From the NCBI RefSeq assembly GCF_000550785.1, contig NZ_CP004350.1:2026009-2090008 (forward strand): DNA of 64,000 nt, written 5' to 3'. Made by a program: the position numbers and the translations under genes. Numbering within the stretch: position 1 is the stretch's first letter; each line of letters begins with the position of its first letter. Positions 9,094 through 18,297 of this stretch are shown here, in pieces. Source of the DNA: Corynebacterium casei LMG S-19264 (GTDB taxonomy: Bacteria; Actinomycetota; Actinomycetes; Mycobacteriales; Mycobacteriaceae). A model generated the notes under the pieces. The model saw only the letters and a program-made list of their open reading frames with translations. It was not told the DNA's origin and did no database searches.

Positions 9094-9670
9094 AACCTTG
9101 GACACAGCGCAGCAGTCCACTTACCGCCTGGCAGCGGGATTCATCCTGCTGGCGATGGCGATTGCTTCCCCGATTGGTTTCCTCGTGGCATTGCCACAGA
9201 AACAATTCACGATCACTGCGTTCGTGGGGTTCGTTGTAGTACTCCTCGATATCTGCGTGGCGCTCCTGCTCATCCCCATCCTGCGCAGCGGCGGTACTGC
9301 GCTGGCCAATTGGGCATCGGTGTTAAGAATCTTCTATGCCACAGGTCTGTTCACCGTCACCATCTTGCTGGTGATTAGGCAAAACGGCGAGCTGTTTACC
9401 CAAGTGTGGGACTACAGTCTTGCCCTCTTTGGGTTTCTTCTGGTCGTTGCCGGCATAGCCATGTGCCGTTCCGCTGAATTGCCCACCATTATTGGCGTTT
9501 TGTTGCTCATCGCTGGAGCGGGCTATCCCTTCGACTCAGTGACCACCATGTTCAACGTTGAGACCGTGAGCTTGTCCGGGTTCACCTTCATCGGCGAAGT
9601 CGCCCTGCTTCTGTGGCTACTGTGGTCCGGATCCCGACTTCGGAAAGGCTCACGCACCACAAGTTCCTGA
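9077..9670 (+). CDS. Small multi-pass membrane protein (DUF4386-like)
   Basis: About 197 residues from ATG 9077, which lies inside the end of the VOC gene. The frame extends upstream to 8936, but that part overlaps the VOC gene heavily and reads as a shadow. Roughly six hydrophobic segments are visible: LAAGFILLAMAIASPIGFLV, FVGFVVVLLDICVALLLIPI, LFTVTILLVI, LALFGFLLVVAGIAM, IIGVLLLIAGAG and FIGEVALLLWLLWSG. The arrangement resembles DUF4386 proteins, of unknown function. The assignment is tentative; the reading frame itself is convincing. Confidence 0.65.
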   Translation: MRAPARTLDTAQQSTYRLAAGFILLAMAIASPIGFLVALPQKQFTITAFVGFVVVLLDICVALLLIPILRSGGTALANWASVLRIFYATGLFTVTILLVIRQNGELFTQVWDYSLALFGFLLVVAGIAMCRSAELPTIIGVLLLIAGAGYPFDSVTTMFNVETVSLSGFTFIGEVALLLWLLWSGSRLRKGSRTTSS

Positions 9671-9938
9671 TAACTAATTTGGGCATGGCTGACTGCCGAT
9701 GTGTCGGTCTAGCCTCCAATATCGGCTGCCATCTCATACGCGGGAGTTCCGCTGTGTCTCTTAGGGCGCTTACATCCTTCGTGACCTGGACCGTGATGTT
9801 TTGTCATTTTTCACAACTTCGACGCCAAACCGAATACGCACGTCTGCACCAGAGCAACGCTCAAAATCTGTAGAGAATCACTCCGACACGTCACGCAATA
9901 GGCAACGTTATCCACAGGCGCTGCATTTCAGGGGCAGT

Positions 9939-10595
9939 TTACTGACCGCCACCATAGGTTTTGCCGGCGTGGTGTTGTTGCGCGAGCCAAATGAGGGCAT
10001 CGGTAAGCGGACCGCGCAACGTCGTGCCCATGGCCATGCGTCGAACCATATCGGGCGCGGAGCTGGCGTCGGCAAGTGTGGAAATATCCGCCTCGCCCAC
10101 CTTGTCGGCTGCGGCAACATAGTCCGCCAGGTGTTTTACTGGTGGGCTCAGGTTCTCCACGTGCAGTTCCTGCAGCGCACGCAATGCCATGCTGTAGGCG
10201 CGGGAATCCCGGCGAACATGCCACCCCATTTTGACGATCTCCGAATCCAGAAGTTCTTTGACCTCTTCGAATTCTTCATCGTCAGTGCTTCCTTCAGGGA
10301 TTTCTCCTACCAATGCATTCTGGGTGCGGCCCATGGCTTCCATGACATTGCCGCCGCCATCAACAATCCGGAGAACCTCAGCGATTGTTGCCAGCGGCAG
10401 CTTGGCCACCTTCGACAAACTGCGCACCAAACGAATGCGCTCAACATGCTCATGGTCGTACAAGGCCTGGTTAGCGCTGGTCGCCTCACCCGGCGCTAAT
10501 AGCCCTTCGCGCAGGTAGTACTTGATGGTCGGAACGCTGACCCCTGACTGCCGAGACAGCTCGGCCATGCGGAATCCCCCGCTACCTTGTGCCAT
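9939..10595 (-). CDS. MerR-family transcriptional regulator
   Basis: About 218 residues from Met 10595 (the open frame runs to 10631). The N-terminal MerR DNA-binding domain is clear: RMAELSRQSGVSVPTIKYYLREGLLAPGE, followed by YDHEHVERIRLVRSLSKVAKLPLATIAEVLRIV. The C-terminal part is a helical effector or dimerisation region with no Cys cluster, so it is not a metal sensor of the MerR/CueR kind. It is divergent from a DUF1772 membrane protein gene, and a perfect 8-5-8 palindrome at 10672-10692 lies in the shared promoter region. Control of that neighbour is the likely role, inferred from position. Confidence 0.87.
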   Translation of the reverse strand: MAQGSGGFRMAELSRQSGVSVPTIKYYLREGLLAPGEATSANQALYDHEHVERIRLVRSLSKVAKLPLATIAEVLRIVDGGGNVMEAMGRTQNALVGEIPEGSTDDEEFEEVKELLDSEIVKMGWHVRRDSRAYSMALRALQELHVENLSPPVKHLADYVAAADKVGEADISTLADASSAPDMVRRMAMGTTLRGPLTDALIWLAQQHHAGKTYGGGQ

Positions 10596-10671
10596 ATGAA
10601 ATGCACTCCCTGCGCTCTTTGAATAGTTCACAATCCTTCTTGGTATGGACTACTGTAGTACACGAAATAAC

Positions 10672-10692
10672 ATGGATAGCCACACTATCCAT
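10672..10692. promoter_or_regulatory. Palindromic operator candidate between merR and the DUF1772 gene
   Basis: ATGGATAG, a 5-base spacer (CCACA), then CTATCCAT: a perfect inverted repeat in the 115-125 bp divergent region. Its position suits MerR-type control of the plus-strand gene at 10711/10720. The spacing of promoter elements was not resolved. Confidence 0.5.
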
Positions 10693-10719
10693 AAGTGAAG
10701 TGTGTAGAAAGTGGGCACC

Positions 10720-11157
10720 ATGAGCTGGATTGCTGTTCTAACCATCCTGGTCGCCGGGTTTTTCGGACCTGCAGAATTTGCATCGTTTGCCTTTGTCCAC
10801 CCAGTGATCCGCAAGCTCGACCCCGATAACCAGCTGCTGTTTGAAAAAGGACTTCTCAAAACTTTTGGCCGCGTCATGCCCATCGGCATGACCTTAGGTG
10901 TCATCCTTGGCATTGCTTTAGCGATTGACCACACCAACTACTTCACAATCTCCGCCGCTATCGCTTTGGTGGTCGCATTGATTGTCACCATCTTCGGCAA
11001 CGTTCCCATTAATGCGCAGACGGGACGTATTACGGAAACCACCGCAACTAAAGAGTTCATCACTATGCGCCGGCGGTGGGACAAATACCAACTTGTCCGC
11101 GGAAGTCTGCAGGTCATTGGCTTTGTTCTGGTAGTCCTCGGCGTAGCAATTAGCTAA
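10720..11157 (+). CDS. DUF1772 (anthrone-oxygenase-like) membrane protein
   Basis: About 145 residues with four hydrophobic segments (WIAVLTILVAGFFGPAEFASF, VMPIGMTLGVILGIALAI, ISAAIALVVALIVTIFG, LQVIGFVLVVLGVAIS). A conserved NVPINAQTG region and a charged RRRWDKYQLVRG stretch before the last segment are typical of DUF1772. ATG 10720 is preferred over the in-frame GTG at 10711 because AGTGGG precedes it at a fitting distance. The function in bacteria is unknown. It is probably the target of the divergent MerR regulator. Confidence 0.72.
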   Translation: MSWIAVLTILVAGFFGPAEFASFAFVHPVIRKLDPDNQLLFEKGLLKTFGRVMPIGMTLGVILGIALAIDHTNYFTISAAIALVVALIVTIFGNVPINAQTGRITETTATKEFITMRRRWDKYQLVRGSLQVIGFVLVVLGVAIS

Positions 11158-11371
11158 GTATCTTTACTAGTCAGCACGGTTCGCCTTCACCGTAGCGCTG
11201 CATTAGAGTAAGTCACCGTCACTGCAGCAAAGATTGCAGTTTAAGATGGCAAAATCTCATTGACTTTATTGCCGCAACTTAATCCCACATCCCTTGGGGT
11301 CTGAACACTCGCAGGCCGTGTGTTTGTGTACATTCCTGCAGCATCATGCCTGCCCTACCTTGGAGCTTTGC

Positions 11372-12895
11372 TTGACCACGAAAGTTACTTCCCCCACCTC
11401 CGATACGAACCGCTACCGGCCAGAACCATCGGTGCTAACCGCACTGAGGACGCCACGGATTCTTCTCAAAGAAGCGCTCGCTGGTTTGGTGGTTGCCCTT
11501 GCGCTTATTCCAGAGGCAATTTCCTTTTCCATCATTGCTGGCGTGGATCCAAAGGTCGGGCTGTTTTCTTCCTTCATTATGGCTGTCACCATCGCCGTGG
11601 TGGGTGGGCGCCCAGCCATGATTTCTGCCGCCACAGGTGCGGTTGCCTTGGTGGTTGCGCCGGTGGTCCGTGAGTACGGGATGGACTATTTCATCGCAAC
11701 GGTGTTGCTCGCCGGCATACTGCAGATTGTGCTCGCGGTCTGTGGCGTTGCGAAACTCATGCGGTTTATCCCCCGCAGCGTCATGGTGGGCTTTGTAAAT
11801 TCCTTGGCCATCCTCATCTTTATGGCGCAGCTCCCGGAGCTTTTCAACGTCCCGTGGGCGGTCTACCCGCTCTTTGCTCTAGGCCTTGTCATTTTGGTCT
11901 TCTTTCCTAAACTCACCAAGGCTGTTCCAGCACCTCTGGTTTCCATTGTGGTGGTCACTGCCATCGTGGTGGTCTTCGCTATCAGCGTTCCTACCGTCGG
12001 CGATAAGGGTGAATTACCACGCAGCCTGCCGGAGTTGTTTATTCCGAATGTGCCTTTGAATTTAGAAACCCTTAGTATTATCGCGCCTTATGCCCTAGCG
12101 ATGGCACTAGTGGGGCTCATGGAGTCTCTGATGACGGCCAAGCTGGTGGATGAAGTTACTGATACTCATTCCAACAAAACCCGTGAAAGCTGGGGTCAAG
12201 GTATCGCCAACATTGCTTCCGGCATGTTTGGTGGCATGGGCGGTTGCGCCATGATCGGGCAGACCATGATTAACGTCAAGGTCTCCGGTGCCCGCACCCG
12301 AATTTCCACTTTCTTGGCTGGCACCTTCCTGCTCATCCTCATGGTGGCATTGGGTGACCTAGTTGCCGTCATCCCGATGGCCGCCCTGGTCGCTGTCATG
12401 GTGATGGTTTCTGTGGGCACCTTTGACTGGCATTCCATCAAGCCATCAACGCTCAAGCGCATGCCGAAGAGCGAGACCGCCATCATGCTCATCACCGTGG
12501 CCGTGGTTGTGGCAACCTCCAACCTCGCCATCGGCGTTGTAGTTGGTGTCTTCGCTGCATCGGTCATGTTCGTGCGCCGCGTGGCTCACCTCATCAACGT
12601 CCGCCGTGAACTCAAGGTCGACAATGGCGTGGAAGCCGCGCATTACACCGTGGAAGGCCAACTGCTTTTCGCATCCAGCAATGACTTGACCACCATGTTT
12701 GAGTACACCGCCGACCCCGAGCACATCATCATTGATCTGAGCAAGTCCCATATTTGGGATGCATCGACAGTAGCTGCACTCGACGCCATTGAAACCAAGT
12801 ACGCGCAGCACGGAAAACGCGTTGAATTTATCGGCATGAACGAATTCACCACCGCGTTCCACTCGCGCCTGACTGGCGAATTGGGAGCTTCCTAA
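11372..12895 (+). CDS. SulP-family anion transporter with STAS domain
   Basis: About 507 residues if started at TTG 11372, which has GGAG about 7 bases upstream; the frame continues to 11294 without support. The SulP transmembrane core begins [35 protein letters not shown] and includes [16 protein letters not shown]. The C-terminal STAS domain (about residues 420-505) contains [23 protein letters not shown]. SulP proteins carry sulfate, bicarbonate or dicarboxylates; the substrate is not clear. A second, longer SulP gene lies at 25997-27760. The region 11158-11371 between this gene and the DUF1772 gene shows no recognisable feature. Confidence 0.88.
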   Translation: MTTKVTSPTSDTNRYRPEPSVLTALRTPRILLKEALAGLVVALALIPEAISFSIIAGVDPKVGLFSSFIMAVTIAVVGGRPAMISAATGAVALVVAPVVREYGMDYFIATVLLAGILQIVLAVCGVAKLMRFIPRSVMVGFVNSLAILIFMAQLPELFNVPWAVYPLFALGLVILVFFPKLTKAVPAPLVSIVVVTAIVVVFAISVPTVGDKGELPRSLPELFIPNVPLNLETLSIIAPYALAMALVGLMESLMTAKLVDEVTDTHSNKTRESWGQGIANIASGMFGGMGGCAMIGQTMINVKVSGARTRISTFLAGTFLLILMVALGDLVAVIPMAALVAVMVMVSVGTFDWHSIKPSTLKRMPKSETAIMLITVAVVVATSNLAIGVVVGVFAASVMFVRRVAHLINVRRELKVDNGVEAAHYTVEGQLLFASSNDLTTMFEYTADPEHIIIDLSKSHIWDASTVAALDAIETKYAQHGKRVEFIGMNEFTTAFHSRLTGELGAS

Positions 12896-13988
12896 AGCCC
12901 CTTCGTTTGGGGGCCAGTGGTGACTGTGAAAATCTTTGGATCCTTTAAGCCCCTAAGCGCGATATAAGCCACTGCAGGGAGCGCAATCAGCGGAAGCAGC
13001 GCGTATTCCAAGCCGACCATGTCTGCGAGCGCACCAATCAGAGGCGTCGCAATTCCGCCGACAGTTACCGCCAAACCCAAGGTCACGCCACTGGCGGTGC
13101 TCATGTGCTGTGGTAGATAGTCTTGCCCCAGGGTCACCTGTAGCGAGAATGGCACGTACAAGGTCAGCGCGACAATGACGATAAATATCCAGTTAATCGG
13201 CCCCGGAATGAGGAACATGCCGGCAAGCAGCGGAATGGACAAAAGATAGGACCAACGCAGGATGGCGGTGCGTTGCCATCGCTTAGCAAGGTGCCCACCG
13301 ACAGCGGTGCCAAAAGCGCCCATGATGTAGAAGATAAACAGGGATGCATTAGCCAGGTTTTCCGGTACCCCGCGGTATTCGTGCATGAACAGCACGATGA
13401 ATGTGCCAATGCCCACAAAGACAATCGAGTCGCAAATAATGGCAATCGACATGCGTCCAAAGGACACCCAGTCATCACGGCGGTCCTAGGTAACGTTGCC
13501 TTTCTTCGCCGGCTTCGCCGCACCATATCGGTTGAGTACTAACACCGCCGCGGTGCCGATCAGCGCAGGGATGACGAGAAGCGGCGTTGCTCCAAGGCCA
13601 AAAATGCCCTTGGTGATCGCCACAATCACAGGTCCCAGTGCGAAGCCGAAGTTGCCGCAGCTCACCTCACGGGCGCGGCTAGCACTCGCTGGTTGGAGGG
13701 CCGCAACGCCGATGCCAACGCAGCTACTGAACAATAAGTACTCACCGAGCCAATCGATGCAATACCAATGCCGGATACCGTCACGCTGACTGGAATGAGC
13801 CAGAACATGTGCCTTTTTTCGCCCATGATGCCAAGTACCGGCTGGATGATGGAGGATGCCAAAGAGTAGGTAAGCATGATGCCCGCGGCACCGGCGTAGG
13901 AATAGCCTCCCTGCAAAGCCAGAAACGGCATTAACGCGGCAATCGCGCCTTGAGAGAAATCCACCGTTGTGTGCCCGTAGGCAATCAA
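12892..13988 (-). pseudogene. Broken MFS transporter (fosmidomycin-resistance-like)
   Basis: Three fragments cover one MFS protein. The N-terminal part (TTG at 13988, IAYGHTTVDFSQGAIAALMPF...) runs to about 13700. A second frame then gives CGNFGFALGPVIVAITKGIFG and ends at a TAG at 13486-13488. The same frame continues past that stop as DRRDDWVSFGRMSIAI through the C-terminal helices to 12892. So there is at least one frameshift, apparent loss of residues around the central loop (13680-13740), and an in-frame amber codon. The ORF from 13467 is a fragment, not a gene. It ends convergently against the SulP gene with a 4-bp overlap. Confidence 0.82.
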
Positions 13989-14460
13989 TCTGGTTGCCCG
14001 GCGCGGTCGAGCCCATAGGCTTTATCCGCCATGCCACTAAAGGCCCGGATGTCGGCTTCCTCCGTAATCCGCCGCAGCTGCACGCCCTCGGGCAATGCCT
14101 CGTCCGTCGCGGGCAATCTTGTCTCCCCCACCATGATTGACGTGGTGTCTTCTGTCTCGAAGCCTTCCCGCAACGAGCGCCTCATGAAGGCTCAGCGCAA
14201 GATCATGCGCGCGGTTTCCACCGCACGGTCCTAATGCCGGCTTTCGCCTCAAAGAATGCCTTGACACCAGCAATTAGGCGCCGTATCGCTTCCGCGTCCG
14301 CTCCATTTAGGTCCTTATAGGTAACCACCCCGCGGGACTCCGTGTATTCCACCAGGCGCAACGGCCCCTGACATGTCTCGTTAACCGCACCGGTAAATTC
14401 GGGCACTAGGCCCGGCTGCTCATCATAGATGCGAAGCAATTCGAAAGCATCGGAAGTCAT
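13985..14460 (-). pseudogene. GNAT acetyltransferase remnant
   Basis: The 5' part (14460-14203) reads TSDAFELLRIYDEQPGLVPEF...LVEYTESRGVVTYKDLNG and ends at VRWKPRA. The remainder, in another frame (to 13985), reads GFETEDTTSIMVGETRLPATDEALPEGVQLRRIT. This order matches the N-terminal half of a two-part GNAT protein in which EESIMVGE and GVxLRRIT follow closely. A frameshift lies near 14190-14203, and the actual acetyl-CoA-binding half is missing, replaced by the broken MFS gene. No function is expected. Confidence 0.65.
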
Positions 14461-14553
14461 GGCTCAGGGCACCCAGAGCCGCGGTGCTAAGTTCTTGCCG
14501 TTTCGACAGCAATGGCGCGGGGTTGGGTGTGCTTGGACAAAGGCCTACCCCCG

Positions 14554-14970
14554 CTAGAGCCCGAGCTCTGCCAGCAATGCGCGCACGCGTGCATCGATGT
14601 CATCGCGGATGAGCCGCATGCGTTCCATGCCGTCAATCCTGCGATCCGTTGGCTCGTCGGTAATCCAGCGCTCTATGGTGCCGTGGGCATCGGCAGGCAG
14701 CTCAAGCTGTGCGTCTTTACCAAGGAGAATTGTCCGGTCAACGCCTCGAAGTAGGTCTGTGTCGATGCCTTTCGGTTGCTCTTGGGACATATCTGCGCCT
14801 ACTTCCGCGATTGCTTCAACAGACATGGCATTGAGCTTCGCTCCCGGTTTCGTGCCTGCGGAATGAATCTCAAGCTTGTCGCCGGCGTGAAGTGCGGTCA
14901 ACGCAGCGGCCATCTGGGACTTGCCTCCATTGCCGACGCAGACAAAAAGGACTTTCGGGATGCTGCTCAT
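14554..14970 (-). CDS. arsC: Arsenate reductase/arsenate-mycothiol transferase (low-molecular-weight phosphatase family)
   Basis: 138 residues starting [19 protein letters not shown], the P-loop CxxNxxKS form of the corynebacterial ArsC group, followed by IHSAGTKPG. These enzymes reduce arsenate to arsenite, in corynebacteria by forming an arseno-mycothiol adduct resolved by mycoredoxin. The ATG overlaps the stop of acr3 (ATGA), so it was the second gene of an acr3-arsC operon. With acr3 split by an insertion element, its transcription now probably relies on read-through from, or a promoter near, that element. Confidence 0.85.
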   Translation of the reverse strand: MSSIPKVLFVCVGNGGKSQMAAALTALHAGDKLEIHSAGTKPGAKLNAMSVEAIAEVGADMSQEQPKGIDTDLLRGVDRTILLGKDAQLELPADAHGTIERWITDEPTDRRIDGMERMRLIRDDIDARVRALLAELGL

Positions 14971-15831
14971 GATTGGATGGTCTCCTTGTTCGAGTTGGTT
15001 GGGACGGTTGAATCAGCGGGAAAGATTTTTGGGCCTATCCGCAGCATGACATAGACCAGGGCCACGAGCACCGGTACTTCAATGAGTGGACCAATGGTGC
15101 CGGCTAGGGCTTGGCCAGAGGTTGCGCCAAAGGTGGCGATGGAGACAGCAATAGCGAGTTCAAAATTATTACCAGCAGCAGTAAAAGACACAGATGCTGA
15201 CTGGGCGTAATTCATCCCCGAGGCGCGTGACACAAACAGGGCGATGAAGAACATTCCGATGAAATAGAGCAACAACGGCACCGCCATGCGCGCAATGGTC
15301 AACGGTTGAGAAGTGATCTGCTCGCCTTGCAGGGAGAAGAGCAGCACAATGGTGTACAGCAAACCAATAAGTGACAATGGCGAAATCGCCGGAAGGAACT
15401 TCTCCTCATACCAACCTCGGCCTTTGATCTTCTCACCGACGGTGCGCGTGAACAGGCCTGCTAGCAGCGGAATCCCCAGGAATACGAGCACTGAGGTCAC
15501 AATTGCCCAGAAGGAAAAGTCAACCGATGTAGTTTGCAATCCCAACCACGATGGAAGCAGTTGCAAATAGAACCAGCCGAGCACGCCAAACATGAAAACT
15601 TGGAACACCGAATTGATGGCAACCAGGACCGCGGTGGCCTCACGGTCAGCGCATGACAAATCGGACCACACCAAAACCATCGCGATACAGCGCGCCAAAC
15701 CAACAATGATGAGCCCCGTGCGCAGTTCCGGCTGGCCGGCGAGGAAAATCCACGCAAGCGTAAACATGACTGCCGGGCCAACAATCCAGTTCAAAATGAG
15801 CGATACTGCCATGAGCCGTTTATCCGCAGCG
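14967..15831 (-). pseudogene. acr3: acr3 arsenite efflux permease, 3' fragment
   Basis: About 287 residues of an ACR3 permease: DKRLMAVSLILNWIVGPAVMF, RCIAMVLVWSDLSCADREA with the conserved Cys, and SVSFTAAGNNFELAIAVSI. The first about 100 residues lie at 17284-17528 on the other side of an IS256-family element. Removing the element and one 9-bp repeat (1461 bp, 487 codons) rejoins both pieces in one frame, giving about 365-387 residues, the normal ACR3 length. Translation from Met 15812 would give a protein lacking the first helices, so function is unlikely. Confidence 0.92.
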
Positions 15832-17283
15832 GGTCAAGTCCGACGGAGTGGTGTTTCTGCCTTTCGTTGAAACAAGCAGTGTGATGGCCTCAGGGACCGG
15901 CACGTGCTTGGTGCTGTGACTGGTTCATGCGACTTCCTTGGTGGTGGTGTCGGCGTCGATGACGTTGGCGGTGATCATTGCTTTGGTTTGCTCAAGGCTT
16001 GTCAGTGACATGTAGCGGTTTTGCTGAATCCAGTCATCATGCTGTTCTGCCAACACCGCACCAACAAGGCGCACAACAGCGTCACGATTCGGGAAGATAC
16101 CGACAACATCTGTGCGTCGCCGGATTTCACGATTAAGCCGTTCAGTAGGGTTATTCGACCAGACTTTCTTCCACACCGACTTCGGGGTATTGGTAAACGC
16201 TAGGAGCTCGTCGAAGGCTTCTTCCAGGTAGTCGGCCACGTGTGGGAACTTCTGCTCGCAAAATGTCACGACCTCTTTGGCTTGGGACCACACCGATTCT
16301 GAGTCTGGTTGTTGGAAGATCGTGTGAAACATCGCCGATAATGTCGGCCATTGAGTCTTGGGCACCATCGCTGAGAGGTTCTTGGCGAAATGGGTTCTGC
16401 AGCGTTGCCATGAGGCGTTCGGTAACACGTCACTGATCGCGTGCTGGATACCTAAGTGAGCATCACTGGTTACCAAATAGACCTCATTAAGCCCGCGGGC
16501 TTTTAAGTCACGGAAGAACCCGGTCCATGACGATGCTGATTCCGATGTAGCGACCTGCATGCCTAGTAGCTCGCGGTAGCCTTCAGCATTAACCCCGGTA
16601 GCAAGTAGTACGGAGGTTTTAACCACTCGTCCGCCTTCACGGACTTTCATGGTTAACGCGTCACATGAGACATACAAGTATGGGCCGGTATCTAGTGGCC
16701 TGGTGCGAAAATCTTCGACCATGCAATCAAGATCTTTCGCCATCTCAGAGACCTGGGATTTTGAGAGATTATTGATACCTAGACTAGCGACAAGATCGTT
16801 CATCCTGCGAGTGGATACGCCCTTCAAGTAGCAGGTGGCTATCACGGTGGTGAGTGCTCGTTCGGCCCGGGTTCGTCGTTCCAGGAGCCAGTCCGGGAAG
16901 AACGATCCAGTGCGTAGCTTAGGTACTGCAACATCGATGGTACCCACGCGAGTATCTAGGTCGCGGTGGCGGTAGCCGTTGCGGACATTGGTGCGAGACT
17001 CAGACGTGGTGGCGTAATCGGCGCCGCAGACTTGGTCAGCTTGGGTCGAGAGGATTTGGTTAATGAAACCTTGAAGCATCTCGCGCATCAGATCTGGGGA
17101 TGCTTGAGCGAGCAATTCGTCCAAGTAGGTAGTTGGGTCGATAGAATGAGGACTAGCGGCCATCGTGGTTATCCCTTTCGAGGAGATGTAGGAGTTAATT
17201 CGAAAGGTACTGCGGTGGTCGCCCACATCGTTCATAGGGTCCTCACCAACAGTTACAGATACACCACGCTACGGGACACGACC
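15832..17283 (-). mobile_element. IS256-family insertion sequence, apparently complete
   Basis: 1452 bp. The ends begin GGTC...GTGGTGT on both sides as imperfect terminal repeats (about 16 of the first 23 bases match). A perfect 9-bp target duplication, TCCGCAGCG, lies at 15823-15831 and 17284-17292. The clean duplication implies a recent simple insertion. It lies inside acr3 and in the same orientation. Confidence 0.93.
15925..17163 (-). CDS. IS256-family (mutator-type) transposase
   Basis: About 412 residues from ATG 17163, with AAGGGAT about 8 bases upstream; the frame continues to 17235. Typical blocks are LQGFINQILSTQADQVCGADY, RNGYRHRDLDTRVGTIDVAVPKLR, the DDE-region piece VTSDAHLGIQHAI, and WQRCRTHFAKNL, ending near NNPTERLNREIRRRTDVVGIFPN. 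Length and motifs are intact, so the element may still be mobile. There is no accessory gene in the element. Confidence 0.93.
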   Translation of the reverse strand: MAASPHSIDPTTYLDELLAQASPDLMREMLQGFINQILSTQADQVCGADYATTSESRTNVRNGYRHRDLDTRVGTIDVAVPKLRTGSFFPDWLLERRTRAERALTTVIATCYLKGVSTRRMNDLVASLGINNLSKSQVSEMAKDLDCMVEDFRTRPLDTGPYLYVSCDALTMKVREGGRVVKTSVLLATGVNAEGYRELLGMQVATSESASSWTGFFRDLKARGLNEVYLVTSDAHLGIQHAISDVLPNASWQRCRTHFAKNLSAMVPKTQWPTLSAMFHTIFQQPDSESVWSQAKEVVTFCEQKFPHVADYLEEAFDELLAFTNTPKSVWKKVWSNNPTERLNREIRRRTDVVGIFPNRDAVVRLVGAVLAEQHDDWIQQNRYMSLTSLEQTKAMITANVIDADTTTKEVA

Positions 17284-17528
17284 TCCGCAGCGATTTTCGC
17301 GGTCTTGTCATAGCGCACCTTTGCCAACGGCGGGTACATCATCACCAATATCCCAAGTGCAATGGGAATCGAAATACCGCCGACTTCCATGGAGCTTAGG
17401 AATTCTCCCAATCCCGGGATTACTCGCCCGAGCGCCAGCCCGAGAGCCATCGCAACAAGGATCCAAACACCCAGATATCGATCTATAAAAGACATTCCAC
17501 CGTGCCGGAGACCGCTTGTGTTCGGCAT
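17284..17528 (-). pseudogene. acr3: acr3 arsenite efflux permease, 5' fragment
   Basis: The fragment reads SFIDRYLGVWILVAMALGLALG, then MEVGGISIPIALGILVMMYPPLAKVRYDKTAKIAAE. These are the first two helices and the conserved loop of ACR3, after which the frame runs into the insertion element. I chose Met 17528; Met 17495 is an alternative, and the frame is open to 17591, but the longer leader overlaps the operator region. It is divergent from arsR, as in other corynebacterial ars operons. Confidence 0.9.
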
Positions 17529-17572
17529 CTCTGCGTGCTTGTCTACTTCCACGGGCCAATTCTCCCAACACA

Positions 17573-17628
17573 TCATATTGACAGTTATCAATGTGAAGAG
17601 TACTTCCCATATCGACGTCGGTCAATAT
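17573..17628. promoter_or_regulatory. ArsR operator candidates in the arsR-acr3 divergent region
   Basis: Two inverted repeats are visible. ATTGA-6-TCAAT lies around 17576-17591. ATATCGAC (17609-17616) pairs with GTCAATAT (17621-17628) with one mismatch. ArsR-family repressors bind AT-rich palindromes of this kind. The second lies only 11 bp before the arsR start, so autoregulation is likely. Confidence 0.6.
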
Positions 17629-17639
17629 ATGCTGTTGGA

Positions 17640-17987
17640 ATGACTGTCCCCCAATTCCTGCCGCTGGCAAGTCTTGATGATTGCTGCTCACTAGGCTCCG
17701 GCCCCTTAAGCGCAGACGAGTCCGTGCGTTACGCGACCCTATTCAAGGTCTTGTCCGAGCCAGCACGGCTGCAAATTCTCTCCCGCCTCGCCGCCGATGG
17801 CTGCGGCCCGGTCTCCGTCAACGACATCACAGAGAGCATCGGCCTAAGCCAGCCCACGGTTTCCCACCACTTGCGCAAGTTGACCGAGGCTGGCCTCCTA
17901 GAACGCGCGCAACAGGGCCGCACGGTGATTCACTCCATTCGGCCTGAGCTCTTCGCGGAGCTCCGCACCGTTTTGCAGATGGAATAA
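17640..17987 (+). CDS. arsR: ArsR-family arsenic-responsive repressor
   Basis: 115 residues from ATG 17640. The winged helix is VRYATLFKVLSEPARLQILSRLAADG with recognition helix SIGLSQPTVSHHLRKLTEAGLLER. Near the N-terminus there is a Cys pair (DDCCSLGSG) and later a Cys in DGCGPVSV, which matches the corynebacterial ArsR type where the As(III) site is formed by Cys residues near the N-terminus rather than the classic ELCVCDL helix. It is divergent from the disrupted acr3. GTTGGA directly precedes the ATG. It should still sense arsenite although the pump gene is interrupted. Confidence 0.86.
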   Translation: MTVPQFLPLASLDDCCSLGSGPLSADESVRYATLFKVLSEPARLQILSRLAADGCGPVSVNDITESIGLSQPTVSHHLRKLTEAGLLERAQQGRTVIHSIRPELFAELRTVLQME

Positions 17988-18297
17988 CTAGCCCCAAGCG
18001 CAAGACGGACAACGGTGCACAATGTTGGGGCAGAGAAAACATCTTTAAGTAACGGGCTCCACATGCACGGAACACTCCTGACCGCCTAGATCCACCCCGG
18101 CGCGATCTTTGACCTCATACTTCTACTGGACGAAGCCGCCGAAGCCCGCAGAGGCCGTGGACCAGCGACGTGCCACTAAAAACATACTGACGCTTTAGCG
18201 CGGCGACGATTCACAACTAGTTTTCGTCGGCAGGCCTGTGATGGATATCTAGGATACTCTGCCAGCGAATCTGGAAGTTTTCTGAAAAACTATCTTC
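17988..18297. other. Gene-free spacer between arsR and mcrB
   Basis: 310 bp. No convincing gene, hairpin or repeat was seen. A short open stretch on the plus strand near 18100-18178 (IFDLILLLDEAAEARRG) looks coding-like but has no start and could be a remnant of unknown origin. Confidence 0.4.

Noticed and set aside
9671..9938. Small protein genes in the gap between the DUF4386-like gene and merR
   Set aside because: The open frames there are short, lack ribosome sites and do not resemble proteins.
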